Below, piece after piece: positions 47,908 through 60,329 of a DNA stretch of 64,000 nt. How positions within the stretch are numbered: the stretch's first letter is position 1; each line of letters begins with the position of its first letter. Source of the stretch: Crotalaria pallida (taxonomy: Eukaryota; Streptophyta; Magnoliopsida; Fabales; Fabaceae); contig CM075650.1 of the NCBI GenBank assembly GCA_037953625.1, positions 147,403,206 through 147,467,205 of the forward strand, given 5' to 3'. A program made the position numbers and the translations under genes. Below the pieces are notes generated by a model that was not told where the DNA came from, did no database searches, and saw nothing but the letters and a program-made list of their open reading frames with translations.

Positions 47908-48348
47908 ATGACCGGAATCTCCAAATCCTTATACATTATTCCAACCGTTGTCTTTTTCTTCTTCTTCTTCCTCTTCTGCGGCATCTTTACGTTAGCACTC
48001 GCCGGTGTTAAGTCCTCGCCGGCGACGGTCCGATTGATCTCGTCGTCCTCGGCAATTCGGTTGCCGTCACAATCCATGGACGAGCTACCTGACAAATGCG
48101 CCGGAGCGGCGGCGCCGTCGTGGTGTCCGGTAAAGTGCTTCCGGGCAGACCCGGTTTGCGGGAAGGACGGAGTGACGTACTGGTGTGGTTGCGCGGAGGC
48201 GGCGTGCGCCGGCGCGACGGTTGTGAAGTTGGGGTACTGTGAGGTGGGGAATAGAGGCTCGGCTCATTTTTCCGGTCAGGCACTGCTTCTGGTGCATATC
48301 GTGTGGCTCATTGTGTTGGCTTTCTTTGTTTTATTTGGTCTTTTTTAA
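47908..48348 (+). CDS. Kazal-type serine protease inhibitor-like protein, secreted or membrane-anchored
   Basis: Single exon, 146 residues. Residues ~10-33 are a very hydrophobic stretch with a run of Phe, which serves as a signal peptide. A Cys-rich domain follows at about 62-113 with cysteines at 64, 73, 77, 84, 93, 95, 100 and 111. It includes DPVCGKDGVTYWC, the core Kazal signature, in which the usual Asn after Thr-Tyr is replaced. Residues ~126-146 are hydrophobic and end the protein, so it may be GPI-anchored or held by a C-terminal membrane segment. Plant genomes carry a small family of such Kazal-like proteins (for example in Arabidopsis). Kazal domains block serine proteases through an exposed loop, but whether this one inhibits anything is unknown. 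Base use is distinctly GC-rich relative to the flanks, usual for a coding exon here. Confident in family, less in anchoring. Confidence 0.85.
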   Translation: MTGISKSLYIIPTVVFFFFFFLFCGIFTLALAGVKSSPATVRLISSSSAIRLPSQSMDELPDKCAGAAAPSWCPVKCFRADPVCGKDGVTYWCGCAEAACAGATVVKLGYCEVGNRGSAHFSGQALLLVHIVWLIVLAFFVLFGLF

Positions 48349-50167
48349 AAATTGCTCACACTACTAAACTTCGCTTGTGTCCCATATCTTTACGACCATG
48401 GCTTCGGTTTTGTTATGTCTGCTTTACATGCAAAAATATCCGAGTACAATATTTTTTTTTTTGGGTATTTGGGAGGAGGTATTACATTAGGGTTTTTGTT
48501 AATGTAATGTTTTTTTTTTTTTTGCATCCTGTATCCTATTCACTGGACTTATTAATCCAGTTCGACGGAGCCCGGGATTAAGATTTTATTCATCTTCTAA
48601 CGTTGTTGCAAATAACCAAACCGTGATTCGCCCTACCAAATGCAGTCGTGACATTACTGCAACAACAGCTCGTTGGTCGTTGATATAACGTTTAAGTTAA
48701 TAGCGGAGAATAATATATTGTAGTTTAGTGAAATAATATACTGATATGTTTAACAGGTGATAAATGGGAATATAATATTATTACTTCCCGTTTTAATTGA
48801 AAAAAAATTGCACACAAACACGTAACACCTTTTATTTTATTTTGGAAAAGAGTATAAAGATCTTAGGTGATGCTCCTTTTATTTTTATTGTAAAAAGACA
48901 CTTTTATCCTTATTTTCAATCATCCCACAACCCATCATCATACCGTCGGTCACCTCCAGTATCGTTTAGTCCTTCAATAATAGTAGCACATTAACCTCCT
49001 TCGTCCCCAATGATTGCAGCAGCTTCTTTCTTTAATCTCAAGTGATGCTAATCAAAATCCTCCTCGTGATACTTGTATTTTCTAATAATCAAAACTTCTT
49101 CTCGTGCTTTCATTTAAGGAAAATGCAGAGTCTACTTAACAGTGCTGTTAAAGATTCTTGGTGAAAGATTCCATAATTTTCATTAACCACAGATGAAGAG
49201 TTACAAGAGTATTTATACTAAGGCAGATAATGGCAATTGTTAAGCAATCAAATATAGTTTATAAATATTGAAAAGTATAGCTTTTGATATTTTTGAAAGA
49301 AAAAATAATGTTAACTTAATGTATTTTTTATATCTTTAATAATCTTTTAACAAGTGTTTGTACTTGTACTGATGCTATACACTAAGCTTCTATTGCTATA
49401 TAAGGCTAAGCTAACCGGTTGCTTGCATCTCATAATTATATCATCATAGCTAATAAAGAAAAAGAAGAGATTAATTATAGCCTATGCTGCATTGCTACGT
49501 GTAACTGATTACGTGATATGTCAGTTTTTAAAGAATTGAGATACAAATATGGTATTATAAAATATAAATTCAAAATCAATAAATAAATATAAATAAAAAA
49601 TATACAAATAAATAATATTAACACAAAGGAAGGATAAAGTGTATTCGATGAATAGTTGATTCTCAAAATCTAGTAAGATATAAAGACGAGATACTGATTA
49701 TATAAGATAAATTTAAAATAATGGTGTAAATGTAGAAAAAATAGAGAAAATATCGAAATTCTAAGGTAAACATGACGTAGTTTAAGAATGATGCATATTC
49801 AAAGTGTAGTTAGACATACCGGATATGTGTACTCGGTACGACGGTACATGCATCCAACTTAAAATTAAAATAATAATAAATCGGTACATATCCAAAAGTA
49901 TCATACATGTACCGGTACCTATAATATACCGGATACGGGTACACATTGCCTGTTTTATATTATCCATGCTTCAGAGATTATTAGAGTATTGATTTTTATA
50001 CACGTCTTAAAAAAATAAGATTAAAAAACAAAAAAAGTCTTGAATCCTTAACGGGGACGCCTTAAAATTCTCTATTTTTAATTGGAGGAATGTTGCAGTG
50101 ATTGAGTGCATTCATCATTGACTGCACTGACATCATTGAATCCATGACCATTGGATCAGTTTTATGA
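48349..50167. other. Intergenic DNA, 3' flank of the Kazal gene
   Basis: The first ~200 bases are probably 3' UTR. A ~120-bp dispersed repeat at about 49225-49345 has a homologue at about 59118-59232. A block of GGTACC/CGGTA motifs lies at 49815-49940. No gene was seen. Confidence 0.4.
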
Positions 50168-50253
50168 GCATAAAGTGTGTTGATTTAAAAACCCATGAGA
50201 TACATCCAATGCATAAAGTGTGTTGATTTAAAAACCCATGAGATACATCCAAT
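50168..50253. repeat. Perfect 43-bp tandem duplication
   Basis: Units 50168-50210 and 50211-50253 are identical (each starts 'gcataaagtgtgttgattta'). Perfect identity points to a recent slippage or unequal exchange event. Confidence 0.9.
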
Positions 50254-51047
50254 GGCTGAAACAGTGACTGCACTGACTGCATGGCTTTGGTGATGTTAGA
50301 GAATTTGCGTCCATAGTCCTGCTGTTATTTATGCGCTGGTATGGCTTATCAATGTTTATCTTTCTAGATAAGTAGATAGATAGATGGTGTCAATGTGCTT
50401 TGGTTGATAACTATTACTCTATCTTTTAACCTTGGATGATGATGTGACTATGAAACTAAATCCTCACATTTCCAACACGTTTCATACCAGAACCATTACA
50501 AACGGAATAACCATATTTTAAAATACGAATTCATATCAGTAACTCCCATGAAAATTAAATTTTAAAAAAGAATTGACCTTACGCATAATGATCACGAAAA
50601 TATGTTTCTACCCTGGTAAATACTTGAATACACTCGAGAGAGTCCAGTTGCAAAGCAGTAAAAGCCATGCCTAACCATCAAACCCTTTTTAAAAGTTGAA
50701 ACAAAGCTAAGCTAGCGTACACAGTTGATATGCTGCAAGCATTATTTAAGAAAGAAAAACTATTAGTATGAATGCATGAGAAGGCAGCATATAGCCCTTT
50801 CCTTATCATTTAATTCCTTCCTCCCCAACTTTGCCGGTTATGAAGAAAAGGGATTTTCATTGTAGCCATAAACTACGCATATCCTTTGATCAATGCTACA
50901 GAAACTTCCAACAGAAGTAAAGTCCAATCAAATTCTTCCACTTTCTATGAAATCTGAACACAATCTTCACAGTAACATCCATAGACCCAAAAAAAAAAAT
51001 TGAATTCTCAATTAATCCGAATGGTAAGTTTTTGTAAAATCAAAAGA
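50254..51047. other. Intergenic DNA, 3' flank of the stomatin-like gene
   Basis: No gene was seen. The ~200 bases next to 51047 are the likely 3' UTR of the minus-strand gene. Confidence 0.4.
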
Positions 51048-54000
51048 CTATTCACTTTTTGGGGGGCTCTGAAGTGAAAAACCAGATTTTCCATGATAAT
51101 CTGGGATTTCGTTAGTTGCGGTAGCAGTTGTAGACCTCTTACTTTGTGACGAATCATTTCCCTCCAGTTGTCCTGCTATTGCAGGGGGTGTTGTTTCACT
51201 GTGCTTATCACTGGGAACATTACCGATCAGGCTTTTATACATAGTAAGGGCTTGAGCCATCATGTTGGCAGGATTGGATGCCGAGCTAGGAAGCAACATT
51301 GTTGTGCCCTAAGGAAAACGTAAAAAGAATACATATCAACAAAATATAAAGTATGGAGTTGTGCAATGTAGGAATTTGCATATAAAACAACTTGGTAGGC
51401 TACTACCTCCTTGGCTATGTTGCTGAAAGCTTGGATATATTGCTCTGCAATCCTTAAACTTGCTGCCTGCAAACCAAATGAAAATATTAATCCCTTCCCT
51501 GTTATTCCATAAGAGTCAATAAGGTTAAGACGATTGTGCCTATCAAGAAGCAATTATATAAACCAGATTCACCACCAATTTTTAATTTTCAAGCTTCAGA
51601 GATAACAGCAATCCAAACAGGATAACCTTTCAACCCTGTTTATATGGTCTCATACTTGAATATATATGAAGAAAATCAACAAATCAAACATTACATTTAA
51701 ATAGCCAACCAGATCCTGCAATGGAAACTGTGACAGAAAAACGTGGTTCATATACATAACTATCTCAGTCACATGCTCAATTGTTCATTCATAAAGTCTA
51801 TCTGGATGGAATGCTAGCATGTCTGATAATTAAACATGCCGGGCATCATAGATGTGCAAACAAAATAAATCAAAGTATGAGGTGCTGCACTCTCACCTCT
51901 TTTTTGGCCACAGTACATTCTAAAATATACATGAAAAGCTAGAAAATTACTGGAATGGCATGGGCAAAAATTTCTAACATTAACAACCAAAAGTGAATAG
52001 AACTAATCAATAAACAGTTCACTGCTTGTACAAGCTGTGATATACATAGTGTAAGGGGGAAAGTCACCTCTGGTCCCCCATTTTCTTTTAGAGATTGTGA
52101 CACAACAGCAAGTCCTTCAGCTGTTGCTTTTGCTTTAGCAAGGATGGCTTCAGCCTCACCTGAAAAAGAATGCTCATTAGTAGTGGTTTCTTTCAAAAGA
52201 AATTGATAGATGGAGAAAACAGACGACAGCATGCCAATTTAACACTATTAATGGTGGTTGATGGCATGCTACAAAAGAACACAAGTCTCAGGTACACAAG
52301 TAAGACGATGGTCCAATCCAGTTCATTATCCTCTTGTCATGCAAAAAATTAGTCCTCTAAACAATTATACTAGTATGATGCTATATAAAGAGTTAGAACA
52401 TGTTCAGCAACAAAGCTATCTCAAAGAAGTATGCAATTGGAAGTTGGAACTGATATATCAGCAGCATTTAATTAACCTTGAGCTCTGTTGACTTGATCCA
52501 TCCTTGCAGCTTCTGATGCTAAGATCACCGAACTCTTTTTTCCATCAGCAATGTTTATGTGGGCCTGTCTTTCTCCTGTTTAACATTAAAGATCATCAAT
52601 GCCTATAAAAAAACAAGCTTTCAGAGTTGGATGAGATGAGAACTAAAAATTAATTTCAGGATTATAGATAATGTAAAATATTATCCTGGAACAGTTGAAC
52701 ATCAGAAGAATTGAAAAACTAATCAATAACCTTCGGACTCCAGAATTTGAGCTCTTTTTTTTCGTTCTGCTTCTGCTTGCATCTCCATAGCTGCTCTCAC
52801 TCCACGAGGAGGAGAGATATCCCCTGTAGAAGGACAACCACAAAAGAAATTACACAAAACTGACATGTTAAAAATAAAGGGAAATCTTTCTAGAGATTGC
52901 GAAAACTTACTTATCTCATATCGAAGGCACTCCAGTCCCCAACTTTTTGCAGCCACATTAATGGACTCCTGCAACAATTTTGTCACACAATTAGTCATTA
53001 TTACTTGGCTCCAGACTCTAAAAGAGTTGTTCTACATATACTTCTTGAAGATGAATTGATGAATTTGAAAATCCTGTTGGTGCATAATTTTTGGTACATC
53101 AGAAAGAGAACAAAAGACTAACTACAACATGAGGGCAAACCCATAGCTGTTAGTTCACATTTACTATCTCCTGTGCTGTCACTGTTAAATACAAACACCA
53201 AGGCACCAGTCAAGTTTACAAATCATGTTCAAACAGTCAAGGATGTGCCGATACAGGATTATTCAAAGGCACTCTTTGAAGTAGTGAATAAATCTGCCAG
53301 ACTTTTCCGCATACATCTAAATTATATAAACCCATAAGCCATTGAAAAAATTCCTATGATGATCATAAAAACTTATTCCAATATTTTGTTGCCCATAACT
53401 GCAAGCCTTGAAATCCTAAGATTGTGAAAGCAAAGGAGGATACATACCAATTCCCCCCCTAACAGATATGATGGAAATGTGTTCTTGTGTTTTTCTGAAT
53501 TCAGAGAAAGAAACACGCAAAGGAACAAAGGGTTGGGAAGAGAAAGAGAGATATTTATCAATTAGAAATTCATGATTATAGACAAAGCAATCAATTTATA
53601 GTTTGATGCATCAATGCAAATAATGGATAGAAGTGTTTCACAAGAAGATCACATACACATCAACAATGTATTATAAGCCAGACCACACAACAAAATATTC
53701 ATACTAGCATGGTACACATTATAGTCATTATTACAATAGTAATCAGCTCCTGAAATAGCTTCTTTACTGAAGCACTAATTAACTGCATACATATGCACAA
53801 ATCTACAAAATATTTCTACATAAAGCATTCACATTCTAAATTCAACAACCACAATACTGACCAAACACTATTAAGGGTACGGCACATACGAGGATAGCCA
53901 CAGATATAATTTGTTACAGGTATATGAGTGAACAAAATTGAATATCCACTGAAATCATCTCTAATTGTTGGGAAAACATGAAACTAAAAAACGAGCATGT

Positions 54001-55669
54001 CATGTGTTCTTAAATCTTATAAACTTCTCAAAGAAACCTACCATGAAAGCTGAAGCTGAGTTTAGTTTCTTTTATATGTTCTGTTTCTTTACATTCTGTG
54101 TTTGGCTCTGAAGATGAATCCTTCTCCTGCTTAGGTTTATGTACCAGTGTTCAGGGTTAAGACTTAAGACTTATCTGAGGGAACTATAGTTTTGACTTTT
54201 GTTCAATATAAGTTATATATAATGAGGTTACCGGATACCATCTGAGCATCAGAAAACGACAAGGCATAGGTTAACCTTGAAGTTTGGGGTAACTATAAGA
54301 CAAAAGGTGATTAACCAACTAAATAAACGTAATGAAGTCAAGTTAAAAAAACGAATTAATGTGTTCCTGGTTATGAATGGGAATCCAAAAGATCTTAACT
54401 GTTACATCAGTACCAACTGGATCCTATGTTATCACCAATTAAGACCACACTGCATTTCATAATTGGAGTAGAGGAAGGAGCCAATAAAACAACCATCGCA
54501 AACTTGCTACATTTTCTTCTTTAGCTCTTGTCCTGAAGTCTGTAGAGCTAAATCTAGAGAGAAACATTCAGTGCATATCTAACCTATATTCAGTGCATAT
54601 CTGGCCACCAACAAGATTTTCAAGTATACCATGAAACTGAGGTAGCTAAGATGTTCCTAAATATGAAAACAAAAGGGAAAAAAAACGAAAAATGCACTCG
54701 TGCTTAAATGACTTAAATGAGACCAATCATATGAACTCAACTTACTACAATCTTTTCATTGAGCGTGTCCCTTTCCTCAAATGTCTTGTCAAGGGTAATC
54801 TTACCAAGCTCACTACGCATGGTTGTTTGTGCAAGCTGAATGACTGCATAAATGGGATTCTCCACACCATAAGAAGCCAGCTTAGGATCCACAATCTGCA
54901 AAAAATAAAATAGCATCAATCCATTAACCACTCAAACAATTAAAAAGCAAAAATCCCAAATGTGAAAGTATTTGGCGCACACTGCAATATCTCACTCTTT
55001 CAGTGGAACCGAAATGTCTCACTCCGTATTCCTCCTTTCGCATTGTGTTTATAAAATACATTAAATATATAACAAAGCTAGTCCGTCTCGTGTACCATAC
55101 GCTACCTAATACCTAATAACAATGACGAGGACAACAACAGCAACAATAACAATAACAATTCACAGTTTCACACCTTGACGTAGAGCACTCCGTCAATGAG
55201 GATGGTAACATTGTCCTTAGTAATAGCACTCTGGTCAGGAATGCTAATAGCCTCCTCCTTGAGCGAATGCACGTACGCAATCCGATCAACCAACGGGATC
55301 AAGAAATGGATTCCGGAGGGAAGCGTCTTAACATACTTCCCGAATCTCTCAATCACAAACGCCTTCTTCTCCGGCACAATCCGAATCCCCCAATTCATAG
55401 GCGGAATAATCTCATAATTCCTAACAATAAACAATAATCAAATAAAAAAAATCTAAACCAACATAAAATCGAAACAGCAGAATGCACAAATGAGTAATTG
55501 AAATCAATTAATGAATGAACCTGGAAGTGGGATCGCGAACGGTGCGAAGATAACGGACATGGGAGAATTGAGAGAGAGGAGGGTTTCGGTGGTGAGACTG
55601 CGTGGAAGCTAAGGAGTGGCTCAGTTGTCTCAGAGAACGTACTGAATTGGATTTCAAAATGCTCGCCAT
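51048..55669 (-). CDS. Mitochondrial stomatin-like protein 2 (SPFH/prohibitin family)
   Basis: Nine exons on the minus strand: 55669-55521, 55420-55174, 54895-54746, 52968-52911, 52823-52731, 52575-52477, 52159-52068, 51466-51407 and 51308-51048. All introns are GT-AG and all joins keep phase, giving 402 residues. Residues 1-~45 are Arg/Ser/His-rich with no acidic residues, a mitochondrial targeting sequence. The SPFH (band 7) domain starts near NYEIIPPMNWGIRIVPEKKA and includes FVIERFGKYVKTL and GVENPIYAVIQLAQTTMRSE. The helical region with EMQAEAERKKRAQILESEG, then GEAEAILAKAKATAEGL, is typical of stomatins. The C-terminal ~50 residues are Ser/Thr-rich and variable. Family members form large rings in the inner mitochondrial membrane that scaffold respiratory complexes and proteases; Arabidopsis SLP1/SLP2 are the closest known relatives. 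The length matches that family. The gene is complete, and the plus-strand frames opposite it are shadows. Confidence 0.94.
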
Positions 55670-56572
55670 TTTCGTGATTCGGGTTTCTTGCTTCGTAAAC
55701 TGCAACTGCAACCACTTTTCCTCGTTCTTGTTTGTGTTATGTGTTAATGAATTTGTTTTCTTCTTGGAGTTTTTGGCTCTTGTTTCTCTTTTCTTGGTGT
55801 TAACAAGCTCAACGCGGACTTAATAAAAGCCCTAGTAAAACCCCCCTCAGTTCACTGCTATTTTTATTTATTTATTTATTATTTTGCCTTCTTTTTAATG
55901 TAAGAAAACTAGAAAAGATACTTAAACCTTTTTTTTTTTCCTGAACGATATTATAAATTTTTTTTGAGAAAAAGATACTTAAATTTTTTGAAAATAAATA
56001 TTATAATCGACGTCATAATTGATTTTCAATGTAGTTTGCTTTTTAAATGAACTCCATGCAATAGCTTAAGATCAATATGGAACATTGTTAACAATAGGGT
56101 TCGGTTCGGTTCAGTACGATCCGGTTTTTTATGAATATTAGGGATCAGACTAATTAACTTAATATGATTTGGTCTAGATATTTTTTATATATAAAGAACG
56201 AATCAGATCATACCGTTCATAAATGGTCCGAACCAATCCGACCTATTTAGCACATATAAATAATGATATTTTTTATGAATAGGTCGTTCATAAATGGTAC
56301 TCAACAATCAGAAAAAAAATATTTTAAAAAATTTGATACAAAACCCCTATTACTGTTGCTGCTGTGAAGAGATGAAAAGATGAAATATGTTCTCATCACT
56401 GCTTTACCTACGGTTACATATAATATATATAGAATGCAAGTCATTTGAGTATTACACAGTGTAGATAGAAAGAGAATAAATTCAAAATTAAATACAACAG
56501 AGTGATATAACTAATAGAGAGAATATTGCTACAACAGAATACACAATGTTTTTTTTTTTAAATTTTTAAGTA
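55670..56572. other. Upstream region of the stomatin-like gene, and intergenic DNA
   Basis: The first ~180 bases should hold the 5' UTR and promoter of the minus-strand gene. The word 'aaagccctagtaaaaccc' near 55827 resembles telo-box promoter elements but is imperfect. No other gene was seen. Low-complexity GGTTC motifs begin near 56097. Confidence 0.4.
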
Positions 56573-56735
56573 AACGGTCCGGTCTAGTCTTAACGATCTC
56601 AAAAATAATGAGACCATCGACCTGACCATAAAGCAACGATATGAAAATATTCAGACCAGGCTATATTTTTCGGTCTGGTTCAGTTCGATTTAAGCGGTCT
56701 CGCAGTCTGAGTGTGGATCGCTTACACCTCTAATT
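56573..56735. repeat. Dispersed GGTCC-rich repeat, copy 2
   Basis: The same motif order and orientation as 373-556, more diverged: 'ggtccggtctagtct', 'cgatctcaaaa', 'tatttttcggtctggttc' and a closing 'cgcttacacc'. Confidence 0.5.
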
Positions 56736-57037
56736 AACAAATGTTAAAATAATTTTAAATAAGTTTAATTAAATGAGAACATTAATCAATCTTAAGGACA
56801 AATTGAGGAATCATAAAACAAACAAAATTTCAAAGTGCCCAATTCCCAGTTTAAAATTGTATATATTCACAAAATCAACTCAGTTTGTTAAATTATGGAA
56901 CATAAAGTGTGGATGTATGAGTTTAAACCTTCAAAATGCTCCATGGTCTTTTCTCATTCTCTTCGCCCCTTGCCATTTTCTTTCACAATGCTTCCTATGT
57001 TCCAGTGAAAGAAAAAAGTCGTTTAAGTAATTAATTC
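56736..57037. other. Intergenic DNA, no gene seen
   Basis: The short open frame here has no recognisable features, and I see no exon. Confidence 0.4.
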
Positions 57038-57058
57038 AATTCCAAAAATCAATTTTAA

Positions 57059-57145
57059 CCAATTGAGCTTTCTAGCTTGGTGGTCTTAGACAAAGTCTAA
57101 GAATCTTACTACCAAGTCAAAGGTTCTATTCTTGGTACAAACAAA
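57059..57145 (+). mobile_element. 87-bp tRNA-derived retroposon with 21-bp target duplication
   Basis: A 21-bp direct repeat with one mismatch flanks it (57038-57058 and 57146-57166). The insert carries TAGCTTGGTGG, close to the tRNA A box, and GGTTCTATTCTTGG about 45 bases later, a decayed B box. It ends in 'acaaacaaa'. The order and spacing are tRNA-like, but the arms do not close into a cloverleaf. It is a very short SINE or a retroposed tRNA pseudogene. Confidence 0.65.
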
Positions 57146-57440
57146 CAATTCCAGAAATCAATTTTATATTGTTTCTTTCTTATTTCAAAATCAAACTCAC
57201 TTTAACTCAATTTAAAAAATAAATAAATAAATTTGCTTTTAAAATAATTCTTATGAGAAATTCCTTAACCATGCCCTTAGCAACTAATTACCATTCTCCT
57301 ATTTAGTTCTAGTCTGCATGCTTTTAATTATAAGTTTTCATATTTCAATCTATTTGAGTATAAGGAGTTTGTTAGAAAATATAGTTTTTACTCATGCTCT
57401 TTTGAATGCAATGATGGATAAAATGTTGAATATTTTTATC

Positions 57441-57636
57441 ATACAACAAAATTTTGAATGGTTGTAAAACAATCCCTTAAATGAACTAATGGTTGTTTGA
57501 CACATCAGCTAATGAATTCATGTCATTGTCACATCAGCTCTAAATCAATGTTTTGTCAGCTCAAATTAGCTGATTTATCAAACAATTATTGGTTCACTAA
57601 GGAATTATTTTACAACCATCCAAAATTTGGTTGTAT
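57441..57636. mobile_element. MITE, same family as 4631-4804
   Basis: The ends 'acaacaaaattttgaatggt' and 'accatccaaaatttggttgt' are inverted. The interior shares 'ggttgtttgacac', 'atcagctaatga' and 'caaattagctgatttatcaa' with the first copy. Confidence 0.7.
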
Positions 57637-59472
57637 GGAAGTAATGCTCTAAAATGTTTTGTTACTTTGTGAGATGTATGGACTTATGCAACATAATGAC
57701 AAAGGAAATGGAATAGAAGAGAATAAATGAAAAATCCATTGTTAGAGTTACTTTGATAATGGACGGGAATTAACCTTTCCCTCTCACCTTCCCTAAAATT
57801 CCTTCCCCTCCAAACTTATCATTAGTGTTGAAGTAGTGCACCAAGGAGACATTTGGACAAGATGTAGCATAAAGACCTAAATAGTTTATATATATGGTGA
57901 CAGATATGGGGTATCCTAGTATCGCAACATGTGGTACAAAATGGGATGAAAATTGGTTTATACAATTAAAACAGAAATGGAAGCAATAATAATTTCAAAA
58001 CCATATCAATTGCACCATGCTTTTGATGTATAATTTGGAAGGAAAAAATGACGATTACAGGACATGATGAGAGCAAAGTTGCAATCTACATTATAAAACA
58101 AATTAACAGTTTGCCTGCATATGTAGTTTTCTCTTCTGGACAGATTCTGAGTGTTGTGTTTGCATCTACATGTCAAGCACTCAAGCTACATGTCTCTTGT
58201 TTCTTATTGGAATGTTATTTGCATAGATTACAAACAACAAAGAAACTTTAAGATGTTTGTAAGGTCCAATGCTATCAAAATTAGATCACACATTAAACAT
58301 GATAAAAATAGGCAATCACATTACACGGCAAGAAAAGGTGTGGTTTGCGTCAAACATTTTGCAGTGGTTCATGGAGTTGCCCTTGGTTGTGTACTTTATT
58401 ATCCAATCTTGTGTCAGGGCTCTTGACCAACATAATGTTTAACTAGAAACCGAACCGTATTTTCATGGGAAGATAGGCGTGAACCCAGTCATGGTTCCAT
58501 TGTCAATCTCAAAATGAATTCTGAAACCCCAACCACGTTCTCTATTCTATTCTATTCTCTTCTCATCTCTATTCCCTTTTCTATTTCAGACACCCAAACA
58601 CGATTCCATGATCAACCTCAAAACCCTAAACCAAAACACAAACCCCAATCGCAATCATAATCTACTTTGTAGTAATAAGGAGAGCAATTGACAGTTTCCG
58701 AACTCTAGGCACGGAGCTGTCAAAGATTGCAGAAACGAGGTTGAGTACAGACAGTGTGTTTAGAATGTGAGTTCTCACTTCAACGTTAAACTCATGAAAT
58801 TTTGTTCCTTCTTACTTGTTCGCTTAAGTTCTGAAATTAATCATATTGTATTTTTGAAATTGAATTCAATCAAACTAGCTTCACTCCAAATCCTAACTGT
58901 TTGCACAACTTCAATCATGTTTGGATGGTGTGTTCATCTAAATTTTATGTTAGCTATTTATTTTTATGAAATAATTGATCTTGTTAAAATTGTTGTACAA
59001 ATTTGAGATTTTCATCCTAGAAGGAGCCGTAAATTCTTAGATAGTACCTCAAAGATGGATTTGTTTCTATTTGAGGATTTTCAAATAAGATTTAGGCAAA
59101 TGGTAACAAGTGCCTACTTGTTAAGCAACCAAGTATAGTATATAAGTATTGGAAAATGTAATTTTTGGATTTTCAAGAGATAAGATAATGTTAACTTATT
59201 GTAATTTTTCCACCTTTAATAACCTTAACTAATACCCTTAGGGCACTTCATAGCAAGATCCTAAAATTTATTATACCTTAGCAAAGTAACTCTTAAATGA
59301 CGACAAAAGCCAGATATATAATAAATGGAGAATGTATCAAAGTATGTTTGAGAATAATGCATAATTAGAAGCAAATATATAATACAAATATTTTTGGCAA
59401 AATTGAAAAAAGAGGTAAGTTTGCTTATATTCTTTCTATATGTCTACTAAGTGACTAACCATATCAAGCTTC
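57637..59472. other. Intergenic DNA, no gene recognised
   Basis: Several short open frames occur but none shows domain motifs. A dispersed repeat shared with 49225-49345 lies at about 59118-59232. Confidence 0.4.
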
Positions 59473-59563
59473 AAATGATGCTATCCTAGGTAGAGAGAAA
59501 ACATTGTATTGGAAGATTGAAATAAACATTTATGTATTTGTTATATATAAGGGTGATGGCATT

Positions 59564-60051
59564 GGCGAAGGTTCAATCATTTCAGATTTTCAACCGCGTT
59601 GTGGCAAAGTTGCGCGAGGGAAATGCGAACGTGAAATATGCTTGGTACATGCTTCGAATAAGGGAGAGATTCGTGTAATCGTTGAACATGCTTTCGAGGG
59701 AAGAATCTGAAATATGGATTGCGTCTCTCTCGATAAGCTTCTCATATCGAAATTTACAAGTAAGTTATATTTAAATATTATTGATTTTAATTTCGATATT
59801 GTTGTTATATTGATTTTTTTATTGAATCGACTAGTGTGAAAATATGTTTTGCTAATAGACAAGGTATGAAGCATATGTTACTGTGGCATGTTATCCTGGG
59901 GAGCATGGAGTTATTGCAGCCTAGTTTTGACCAATGGCATCCTAGTTCTCTGGACTTCAATTCTAGTTCATTGGAGAGTCTTCTTGCTTCAAAGGATAAT
60001 ATTGTTTGGCGCAGTAGGATGGACACTCATGTCTTGCTTGAGTTGATTTAA
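59564..60051 (+). pseudogene. SRO/PARP-like gene fragment, right-facing copy
   Basis: Two exon-like pieces are visible. The first (59564 to about 59715) reads AKVQSFQIFNRVVAKLREGN and then a tryptophan-tyrosine, after which a one-base loss near 59648 shifts the frame to NKGEIRVIVEHAFEG. The second (about 59858-60051) reads LLWHVILGSMELLQP, WHPSSLDFNSSS, NIVWRSRMDTHVL. These blocks match the inactive PARP-like domain of plant SRO (RCD1-like) proteins, as in '...IFxxxVxxKRxGxANxxxxWxG' and 'HPSSxDFDSGxD...YIVWSxxMNTHI'. No WWE or RST domain is present. Frame breaks and missing parts make it a pseudogene. Confidence 0.65.
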
Positions 60052-60329
60052 TTTAAGTTTCAGGCTTCCTCCTTGAATCTAGTTATTTGTTCAAATAATA
60101 GTGGTATTGGAGGTTCTTTATTTGTTTAAGTAGTAAATGATGCTATCATAGGTAGAGAAAAAAAATTGCTACTTAAAGTTAATGTTAATTGCGTGTGCTT
60201 TTCACATAATCTAATTAACACATTACTAAAGAACCTCCGATACCATTGTTACTTAAACAAATAACAAACAAAACCTGCAATTGGAGGAAGCTTGATTAAG
60301 CATAAAGCAAACTCAGGTTAAATATGTGT

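Noticed and set aside
55602..55823. Plus-strand frame opposite the stomatin-like first exon
   Set aside because: It overlaps the confirmed targeting-peptide exon in antisense and has no independent support.
57059..57145. Functional tRNA gene
   Set aside because: The B box is degenerate, acceptor arms do not pair and long flanking target repeats show a retroposed copy.
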